DNA from: Tannerellaceae bacterium | GTDB taxonomy: Bacteria > Bacteroidota > Bacteroidia > Bacteroidales > Tannerellaceae | Assembly (NCBI GenBank): GCA_031276545.1 | Contig: JAISMW010000069.1 | Span: 1 to 30,960 of the forward strand | Direction of reading: 5' to 3' | Length of the DNA stretch: 30,960 nt | Shown: one piece after another, positions 24,879 through 30,960 of the stretch | Position numbering within the stretch: the first letter of the stretch is position 1 | Layout: the number at the start of each line of letters is the position of its first letter | The notes under the pieces: model-generated | Databases searched by the model: none | What the model was told of the DNA's origin: nothing | The model's input: the letters and a program-made list of their open reading frames with translations, nothing else | Translations under genes and position numbers: made by a program

Positions 24879-26432
24879 TTAATTTTTGTCCCAGAAGATG
24901 GGGTTGGAGAAGGAATTTCCCACGTCCGGCGTATTGCTGTTCAGGTCGTATTCCGCCTGGGGATATACGTGGCGCACCAGCATCTTGTCTTCGCGCGGCG
25001 AATCCGAGATGTAGGAGGCAAAGGTGAGTTCGGGCTGCCGTCCGGCATTGTTGATGACCGGATAGGCTGTCCGGCGGAAGTCGTTCCAGGCTTCGTGCGC
25101 ATTGATCGGATTGGAGGCGAGATACTTTTGCGTGATGATGGCTTCCAGTTTCTGCGCCTGCGTGACGGCCAGTTCGGGGTTCGCCAGGTAGCTGCCGGCA
25201 TTGGCCTCGATGTAGGCGGCTGCGTCGGCTTCCGGATCGGCGTCGGCTATCAGCGACCCGCTCGCGGTGGATTCCAGGTAGCGGAAGGATTCCACAATGC
25301 CCTGCCGGTAGTTGCTTTCCCAGTCTCCGTCCAGTTCGTGTCCGCTGACGGCGGCTTCGGCCAGGAGGAAGTATGTTTCGAAGGCATACAGGGCGGGGAA
25401 TCCCTGCTCGCGGCCTTTCAGCACGCTTTCCAGCCATACGTACAGCGGGGTGTAGGGACGTCCTTCGTCCTGCTTGCCCAGTTGGTAGTGCGGCGTTTCG
25501 GGATAGTTGCGGTACAGCAGCGAGCCTCTGCGGTCGTCCGTCAGCTTCTGTCCGAGGTAGAACGTCATCAGGTAGGTGGTGGGCAGATAAAAGCGGGCAT
25601 AGGAGGAGATGCTGCCGGTCACCGTGCTGTGATAGTCGTTGTAGAACGGATTCTGTTTGCTCGACGCATTGTAGCCGGGGTTGATCACTGCATCTTCCTT
25701 GAGGAATCCTTCGGGCGCGAAGGAACCGAAAGCCTGCTGCACAAAGCCGTCTATCTCGCTGCCGGCCGCCCGGATGAGCAGGCGCAGCTTGAGGGTGTTG
25801 GCAAACTGAATCCACTTCGTCAGATCGCCTCCGAACAGCGGATCGGTCGCGCGGGTAAAGGCCAGCGGTATCTCGCTTGCCGATTCGCCGGACTTGAAGG
25901 TGGCGATTGCATCGCCCAGTTCTTCGATGATGGCCTGATAGACGGCTGCGTCGTCGTCGAATGCCGGCGAGATGTTCCCGTCGCCCCGGAGGCCTTCGCT
26001 ATAGGGCACGTCGCCGTATTCGTCCACCAGCAGATGGTAGGTGTAGGCGCGAAGCACGTGGGCGGCCGCTCCGTAGTAGAGATATTTGGGGTTTTCTTCC
26101 GATGCGGTGATGATGTCCTGAATGTCGCGCAGATGGGAGAAGGCATTGTTCCACAAAGCCGTGTCGGAGGCGCTTGTATAATTGTAGGAGTACAGGTCGC
26201 CGAATCCGGATACGCCGTCGCCGGGGAACTGATAGCCTACCATGAGGGCGCCGAACTTATTGTAGGTGTTGATGTCCTCTGCCAGAACAGCGATGGATCC
26301 GGGCAGGATTAAATCGGGCGTTACGACGCTTCCCGTCGCGCTGTTGGGATTGACGTTGATGTCCAGATCGCAGGAAGTGAAGGAGAGGCTCCATACGGTA
26401 GCGAATAGCGCTATGATGCTATACTTTTTCAT
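24879..26432 (-). CDS. SusD-like_2 family nutrient-binding lipoprotein
   Basis: A 517-residue surface lipoprotein partner of the SusC gene just upstream (13-base gap). Lipoprotein signal MKKYSIIALFATVWSLSFTSC, Cys 21, then the family opening DLDINVNPNSATG. Helical TPR-like parts follow (DIQDIITASEENPKYLYYGA, VLRAYTYHLLVDEYGDVPYS), the SusD-like_2 motif KWIQFANTLKLRLLIR, and a C-terminal HEAWNDFRRTAYP. This branch is distinct from the SusD at 5825-7558 and is often found with peptidase-linked loci. It presumably delivers its ligand to the barrel. Confidence 0.92.
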   Translation of the reverse strand: MKKYSIIALFATVWSLSFTSCDLDINVNPNSATGSVVTPDLILPGSIAVLAEDINTYNKFGALMVGYQFPGDGVSGFGDLYSYNYTSASDTALWNNAFSHLRDIQDIITASEENPKYLYYGAAAHVLRAYTYHLLVDEYGDVPYSEGLRGDGNISPAFDDDAAVYQAIIEELGDAIATFKSGESASEIPLAFTRATDPLFGGDLTKWIQFANTLKLRLLIRAAGSEIDGFVQQAFGSFAPEGFLKEDAVINPGYNASSKQNPFYNDYHSTVTGSISSYARFYLPTTYLMTFYLGQKLTDDRRGSLLYRNYPETPHYQLGKQDEGRPYTPLYVWLESVLKGREQGFPALYAFETYFLLAEAAVSGHELDGDWESNYRQGIVESFRYLESTASGSLIADADPEADAAAYIEANAGSYLANPELAVTQAQKLEAIITQKYLASNPINAHEAWNDFRRTAYPVINNAGRQPELTFASYISDSPREDKMLVRHVYPQAEYDLNSNTPDVGNSFSNPIFWDKN

Positions 26433-26445
26433 ACGTGTACGTTGT

Positions 26446-29400
26446 TTAGAAAGTTAAAGAAATTGTTCCGCCGAAGGTTCGCGTAGGAGGCGTCTGCCCC
26501 ATGGTGGACACGCCGGTGGCATTGTCTTCCACCCGGCTGTTGCTGCTGTAGTCGGGATCGGTATATTCGTTGGATTTGCTGGTCCAGAGGAAGAGGTTGC
26601 GCGCCTGAATACTGATGGTGGCGTCCGCTATGCCGGGTATTTTGTACAGCACGGACTTGGGCAGGTGGTAGCTCAGGGCTATTTCCCTCCATTTCCAGTA
26701 GTCGGCGGCATATACATAGTTGCGGTACACGCCGCGGTTGTAGGAAGCCATCGACCAGAAGCCGGCTCCTCCGTCGGATACGGTGACGTCCGTGTTTTCC
26801 ACGTATTCGTGCGTGGCGGGGTCTTCGTACACGGAATTGGGGAACACAAAGCGGTCGCGGTTGTAGAACGCCGTTCGTGCCGAAGCTCCGGAGAAGTCCA
26901 GGCTGCGTCCCAGATTCTCGGCCAGCGCATAGTATCCGCCGCGGTATTCAAAGAGGGTGGTGAGGGTGAAATCCTTCCATCTTGCCTTCAGGTCTACGCC
27001 CAGACGGTGCTTGGGCGTCGTATTCCCGGCATTCACCGCCTGGGTGGAAATGGACGGGTACCCGGTGTTGCGGTCTACGATGATTTTTCCGGCATGAGGG
27101 CCTTCTTCCACGCGCTTATAGTCCGTGGCGATAATCTGGTTCACCTCCTTGCCCTCATCGGCAAAGATGTAGCTGCTTCCGTTGATGCTGACCCGTTCCA
27201 TGCCTTCCGGCATTTCGGCCAGCAGGTTCACGTTGTGCGTATAGTTGCCGCCGAAGGTGATCTGCCAGTCCGAATTGCGTACCGGAGTGAAGTGCGCCGA
27301 TACTTCAAGCCCCTTGTTGGTCACCTTGCCCACATTGACCAGGTAATCGCTGTAGCCGGACGAGCGCGCCACGGAGGCCAGAATCGCCTGCCCCGTCGTA
27401 GCGGTATAGTAGTAGTTGATCTGCGCATCCACCCGTTCGTCCAGCAGGCGGAAGTCGGTACCGATTTCCCAGCCTTCGGTAATCTCCGGTTTGAGCGACT
27501 GGGATACCAGCCGGGCGCTCTTGCTGTAGTACGTACCGTTGGAATAGCCGGTCACGGAGTTGAACGTCGGATCCAGTTGATAGGGATTGATATTCACGTT
27601 CCCCGTACGCGACAGGGCGGCGCGAAGCTTCAGGAAGTCCAGCACCGGATGGTCCTGCAGAGCGCCGAAGGCGTCGGTGGGCACGAACGAAAGGTCGGCC
27701 GAGGGATAAAAGTACGAACGGTTTTCTTCAGACAGCAGCGACGTCCAGTCGTTGCGCGCCGTGAGGTGCAGGAAGAGGTACTGCTTGTATCCGGCCACAA
27801 AGTCGGCCCAGATCCCGTAGTTGCGGTAGTGCGTGTTTTCTTCCGAAGGATTGGCCTGCCCGCTGCGGTTGCTGATGTTGTACAGACCCGGTATCACGAT
27901 CCCGCTGCCGTAGACCGAGAGGGATTTGTAGGTGTTGTTGCTGTTCGAAGCCCCCAGGATGAGGTTGAGCGAGACGTCGGCCACTTTGTGGTTCAGGCCG
28001 ATCTGGAAATCCTGATTGAAGCGCGAGCGGCGCACAAAGCCGTCTTCCACCCGTCCCGCCAAGTTTGTCTTGGTCTGCAGGCTGTAGGCGCTCAGCGTCA
28101 CCTTGGGATCCGACTTCTTGTATTCGTTGTTGCGATTCGACAGAGCCGCCCGGTAGAGCACGTACAGCCAGGGAGTGATGGCATACTTCACTTCGGCCTT
28201 GCCCGTGAGGAAAGCGTCCTTCCGGTCGTGGCGATAGAGGTCGGCCGTCATATAGGGATTGCGGTACCAGGGGTTGTACCATCCGTCGGCCGTAGCCCAG
28301 GGATTGTTCTGCCAGTCCTTGTAGTCCGTCACCGGAATGTTGGCCGAAATCTGGGTGAGCTGGCTGTAGATGGTGGCCGTCTCATGGGTCACGTCGTAAT
28401 TGTTCTCCACGTAGTTTGCCGTGTAGGAAATATCCAGCCCCTTGAGCGGGGTCAGGGTATTGTTCAGGCGGACGGAGATGCGGTTGAATTTGTCGCCGGG
28501 CGTCGTGCCGGTGGCGTCCAGATACTGCGCCGAGATGAAGGACGTAGCCCGTTCGTTGCCGAAGCTCACCGAGAGGTCGGTCTGGTTTTGCAGGCCGGTT
28601 TGCCAGAAGTCGTTGCGTCCGTTGCCCTCCTTCACGTCGTAGGTGGTGTACTGCTGTTCTCCGTTTTCGAGCGGATAGCCCAGCGGACGCTTCGATCCGT
28701 CGAAGGCAGGCCCGAACTGCTGGTTCTCAACCTGGTCGTAATGCTGTCCGTCGGCCAGCGCTCCCTGCCCGAAGCGTTGCTGGAGTTGGGGGAAGAAATT
28801 AATCTGCTGCAAATTGGTGGAATGCGACACCTTTATCTCCGGTTTGCCGAAGGTGCGTCCCTTTTTGGTGGTGATCAGCAGCACGCCGTTCGAGGCTTCC
28901 GAGCCGTACAGCGTGGCGCCGGCCGCGCCGGTAAGCACTTGTATGTCGTCGATGTCTTCGGGGTTGAGGCTGTTCAGCACTTCGCCCGACACTACGGAAT
29001 TGTCCACCACAATCAGCGCCGTATTGTTCCCCGTCAGCGAACGGTTGCCGCGGAGCACCAGCCGGTAGCTGGGATCCACGCCGCCGGACTGCGCATTGAT
29101 TTGCAGGCCGGGCACCTTGCCGGTCAGCCCGGCGCCGACGGTTGTCGGGCGCGAAGCCGTCAGCTCGTCGGCCGTCACCTTCGTCGTGGTATAGCCCTGC
29201 TCCCTGCGGCTGCGGAAAATACCGCCGGCCGAAACGACTACTTCGTCCAATGTATTGATGTCTTCCTGAAGCACGACCTGCAGAGGGAGCTGCGACGGAC
29301 GGCTCAGTACAATCTCCTGCGTCTTGTAGCCGATGTAGCTCACCGTAATGGTGACCGGCAGCGCCCTGGAGACGGTGAACGAAAACTTTCCGTCCAGATT

Positions 29401-29604
29401 CGTCACGGCGCCTTCCTGGCTGCCCTTTACAATGACGGTAGCGCCCACCACTTCGGCGCCCGACTCGTCGAGCACCTGACCGCCCACCGCCGTCTGGCCG
29501 TAGGCGCCCAGTGAAAAAACAAACAGGAGCAAAACAGTCCAGAAATGTTTACTTCCCCGCGGAAGAGGTAGACCTCTCCCTCCCAGTAATGATAACCTTT
29601 TCAT
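26446..29604 (-). CDS. SusC/RagA-family TonB-linked outer-membrane transporter (no STN domain)
   Basis: A 1052-residue TonB-dependent transporter. Signal peptide with hydrophobic core FWTVLLLFVFSLGAYG ending near residue 36, carboxypeptidase-like regulatory domain (about 38-112, GGQVLDESGAEVVGATVIVK), the link NTLDEVVVSAGGIFRSRRE, plug (PGLQINAQSGGVDPSYRLVL, then RGNRSL) and a barrel ending in ISLTF. Unlike the SusC at 2530-5820 it has no STN domain, so it should not signal through an anti-sigma factor. First gene of the operon, with SusD and two hydrolases behind it. Substrate is inferred from these neighbours to be peptide-like, not a plain glycan. Confidence 0.94.
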   Translation of the reverse strand: MKRLSLLGGRGLPLPRGSKHFWTVLLLFVFSLGAYGQTAVGGQVLDESGAEVVGATVIVKGSQEGAVTNLDGKFSFTVSRALPVTITVSYIGYKTQEIVLSRPSQLPLQVVLQEDINTLDEVVVSAGGIFRSRREQGYTTTKVTADELTASRPTTVGAGLTGKVPGLQINAQSGGVDPSYRLVLRGNRSLTGNNTALIVVDNSVVSGEVLNSLNPEDIDDIQVLTGAAGATLYGSEASNGVLLITTKKGRTFGKPEIKVSHSTNLQQINFFPQLQQRFGQGALADGQHYDQVENQQFGPAFDGSKRPLGYPLENGEQQYTTYDVKEGNGRNDFWQTGLQNQTDLSVSFGNERATSFISAQYLDATGTTPGDKFNRISVRLNNTLTPLKGLDISYTANYVENNYDVTHETATIYSQLTQISANIPVTDYKDWQNNPWATADGWYNPWYRNPYMTADLYRHDRKDAFLTGKAEVKYAITPWLYVLYRAALSNRNNEYKKSDPKVTLSAYSLQTKTNLAGRVEDGFVRRSRFNQDFQIGLNHKVADVSLNLILGASNSNNTYKSLSVYGSGIVIPGLYNISNRSGQANPSEENTHYRNYGIWADFVAGYKQYLFLHLTARNDWTSLLSEENRSYFYPSADLSFVPTDAFGALQDHPVLDFLKLRAALSRTGNVNINPYQLDPTFNSVTGYSNGTYYSKSARLVSQSLKPEITEGWEIGTDFRLLDERVDAQINYYYTATTGQAILASVARSSGYSDYLVNVGKVTNKGLEVSAHFTPVRNSDWQITFGGNYTHNVNLLAEMPEGMERVSINGSSYIFADEGKEVNQIIATDYKRVEEGPHAGKIIVDRNTGYPSISTQAVNAGNTTPKHRLGVDLKARWKDFTLTTLFEYRGGYYALAENLGRSLDFSGASARTAFYNRDRFVFPNSVYEDPATHEYVENTDVTVSDGGAGFWSMASYNRGVYRNYVYAADYWKWREIALSYHLPKSVLYKIPGIADATISIQARNLFLWTSKSNEYTDPDYSSNSRVEDNATGVSTMGQTPPTRTFGGTISLTF

Positions 29605-29642
29605 AATTGAAATAAAATTAGTTTGATAAATAAAAGTTTGTT

Positions 29643-29701
29643 GAAAAAACGAGAGCCGGGGCTTTCAAAACCCCGAAAGCGTACGACAGCCAGGCTGTCG
29701 T
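29643..29701 (-). promoter_or_regulatory. Structured leader of the minus-strand susC with attenuator-like terminator
   Basis: Read on the minus strand, a perfect hairpin GTACGACAG-loop-CTGTCGTAC (29701-29679) is followed by two competing stems: GCTTTC with GAAAGC (29678-29673 and 29664-29659) and CGGGG with CCCCG (29673-29669 and 29659-29655). The two share bases and cannot both form fully. A T6 tract (29649-29644) follows, 40 bases before the susC ATG. This arrangement resembles a transcription attenuator, or the terminator of a short leader RNA. Confidence 0.5.
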
Positions 29702-29820
29702 ACATCTTTCAGTTCAGTAGAATCTGTCATTTGTTTAAAGTTTAAATACAATCAAAAAGCCATTAAAAAATCCAAAGTTTGTTATCCTGCCTTTCCGGTC
29801 ATTCCGGTTTCACAGGACTG

Positions 29821-29851
29821 CAAAGGAAAACATAATAATGCAAACCACAAA
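29821..29851 (-). promoter_or_regulatory. Predicted promoter of the minus-strand SusC operon
   Basis: On the minus strand a -33 TTTG (29851-29848) and a -7 element TTCCTTTG (29828-29821) are separated by exactly 19 bases. The Bacteroidetes consensus is TTTG-N19-TAnnTTTG, so only the A of the -7 box is missing. The transcript would start near 29815, giving a leader of about 210 bases. Confidence 0.5.
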
Positions 29852-30264
29852 ACATTTTCGATAGAATGTTTTCCGAATGATCATTACGATCTCAAATTGT
29901 CACGACATAAAGTGTGCAGACGACAAAAAAACAATCCGAAAACAGCCCGTCCGCCTGTCTGCATCAACAGATTCAAAGATACCGCCTCCAAAAAGATGTA
30001 AAAATACCTTATAAAGGGTATATTCTCCGTCCCTTTGCCCGTCAATCGGATCTCCTCCCCCATCCGCCGCCCCGCCTGCGGGAAAATCCTTCCGGAGAGA
30101 AGGGATGAGGGTGTATATTAATGTATGCGCGTACATTGACATGCAGCACGCCGTATACTTTGAGCCAAAGGTTCCGGAAGGAGACCGAATCTCCGCTGCC
30201 GCAAGTCGGCGATCATCGTCGGCTTTCGACTCCCGAATCGCCTTGCCGACGGTTTTTTTGCGTC
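29852..30264. other. Intergenic stretch with no supported gene
   Basis: No convincing coding sequence. Short inverted repeats are present: AATGTA with TACATT (30119-30136) and CGTCGGC (30217-30223) with GCCGACG (30245-30251). A T7 run at 30253-30259 lies just before the tandem array. Confidence 0.5.
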
Positions 30265-30533
30265 GCACGCGTGCGATCCCTTGATCAAAGCGTCGATCAT
30301 GACTTCGCACGCGTGCGATCCCTTGATCAACGTGTCGATCATGACTTCGCACGCGTGTGATCCCTTGATCAACGTGTCGATCATGACTTCGCACGCGTGC
30401 GATCCCTTGATCAACGTGTCGATCACGACTTCGCACGCGTGCGATCCCTTGATCAACGTGTCGATCATGACTTCGCACGCATGCGATCCTTTGATCAAGG
30501 TGTCGATCATGACTTCGCACGCGTGCGATCCCT
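30265..30533. repeat. Tandem array of a 42-bp GATC-rich unit, six full copies plus a partial
   Basis: The 10-bp palindrome GCACGCGTGC starts at 30265, 30307, 30349, 30391, 30433, 30475 (as GCACGCATGC) and 30517, exactly 42 bases apart. Between these lie GATCCCTTGATCAACGTG and TCGATCATGACTTC. Each full unit holds three GATC sites and a second palindrome TTGATCAA. Copies differ by only a few bases. The array ends in a T7 run followed by an A8 run. Reading frames such as HACDPLINVSIMTS repeated are produced because 42 is a multiple of three; I do not treat them as genes. Confidence 0.95.
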
Positions 30534-30622
30534 TTTTTTCAAAAAAAACGGAGGAAAATATTGGATGCACTATAATTATGTTCTCATGTTACGCACACTA
30601 AAAAAAAGCCTAACTCGGCGAG

Positions 30623-30960
30623 ATGAAAAAAGAGATGGATTTATACAGCGATTACTTATTGAGCAGTTTTGGTCAGGTAACCGCGACGGGTCTTTCCGGT
30701 TTGTTGGACGGGGGCGTGTCCCACGACAAAATCACTCGTACCCTGTCGGGTACGGAATGCACTTCAAAGGATTCATGGCAGGAGGTAAAGCCTTTGGTTC
30801 GTGAATACGAAAGCGAAGAAGCGTGTTTGATATTCGATGAAACGATCGTAAGTAAACCGTACACGGACGAAAACGACCTGATTAGTTGGCACTTGGATCA
30901 CAGCAAAGGTCGCAATGAGAAAGGCATTAATTTATTGACAGCCTTTTACTATACCCAATT
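30623..30960 (+). CDS. DDE transposase, N-terminal part (IS701/IS4-like), cut by the window edge
   Basis: From ATG 30623 the frame is open for 112 codons to the end of the window. It begins MKKEMDLYSDYLLSSFGQVT and continues with LSGLLDGGVSHDKITRTLSG, then EACLIFDETIVSKPYTDEND and HLDHSKGRNEKGINLLTAFY. The Asp in LIFDET is in the right place for the first catalytic acid of the DDE triad, and SHDKITRxLS and DHSKG are typical of IS701-like transposases of Bacteroidetes and related DDE enzymes. Only about the first quarter to third is visible. The left terminal inverted repeat was not identified. Family assignment is from memory of these motifs. Confidence 0.75.
   Translation, partial: MKKEMDLYSDYLLSSFGQVTATGLSGLLDGGVSHDKITRTLSGTECTSKDSWQEVKPLVREYESEEACLIFDETIVSKPYTDENDLISWHLDHSKGRNEKGINLLTAFYYTQ

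Noticed and set aside
26665..29514. 949-residue plus-strand reading frame opposite the second susC
   Set aside because: It lies wholly antisense to a clear SusC protein in a GC-rich region where the complementary frame lacks stops; the translation has no recognisable domain.
9142..30533. CRISPR array as an explanation for the tandem repeats
   Set aside because: The copies are directly adjacent with no unique spacers, and no cas gene is in the window.
30517..30548. Intrinsic terminator made from the last GCACGCGTGC and the T7 run
   Set aside because: The palindrome has no loop of its own, and the same sequence recurs in each unit without a T-run, so it is better read as the edge of the array.
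29900..30570. Frames with HACDPLINVSIMTS-type repeats on both strands
   Set aside because: Open in several frames because of the 42-base period; no domain, and the flanking residues are different in each frame.
1..30960. tRNA or rRNA genes
   Set aside because: I saw no cloverleaf-like segments or conserved rRNA words in the intergenic regions.

Overview
The window comes from a member of the Bacteroidetes, most likely the order Bacteroidales. The evidence is two SusC/SusD outer-membrane uptake pairs, a FecR anti-sigma gene, lipoproteins with Bacteroidetes-style signals, absence of Shine-Dalgarno-led starts, and promoter matches of the TTTG / TAnnTTTG type. Mobile DNA touches both edges: the last 36 codons of an ISXO2-like (IS1595-type) transposase at the left, and the first 112 codons of a DDE transposase (probably IS701/IS4-like) running off the right.

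Left block (3-8977, + strand): transposase remnant, uxaE-like tagaturonate epimerase, a frameshifted fecR, an STN-containing SusC, its SusD, and a Tat-exported Gfo/Idh/MocA oxidoreductase. It looks like a glycan-uptake locus of the sigma/anti-sigma-controlled kind, but no sigma factor gene is present and the anti-sigma gene is broken. Between fecR and susC a hairpin plus T-tract and a good -7 box, both on the minus strand, suggest an antisense small RNA over the susC leader.

Middle block (10042-18809, + strand): a tightly overlapping four-gene RND efflux operon (lipoprotein adaptor, RND pump 1, TolC-like outer-membrane factor, divergent RND pump 2). It is preceded and followed by about 1 kb and 0.85 kb of non-coding DNA rich in repeats.

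Right block (29604-19662, - strand): SusC, SusD-like_2 lipoprotein, DUF1735-type lipoprotein, CocE/NonD-type serine hydrolase and M28 metallopeptidase, then three small genes (a two-TM protein, a 64-residue protein, a multi-TM protein). With hydrolases of peptide or acyl bonds and no glycoside hydrolase, this looks like a peptide or acylated-substrate acquisition locus. Its susC has a predicted promoter about 220 nt upstream and a leader with stacked hairpins and a terminator-like T-tract.

The most unusual content is intergenic. There are three tandem arrays: about 20 copies of a 21-bp unit enclosed by a perfect 18-bp inverted repeat; about 12 copies of a 42-bp A-tract-containing unit next to a 210-bp near-palindrome; and 6 to 7 copies of a 42-bp GATC-rich unit. 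The two 42-bp arrays share the core TTGATCAACG. All unit lengths are whole multiples of the 10.5-bp helical turn and lack stop codons in several frames, so they produce long spurious reading frames.
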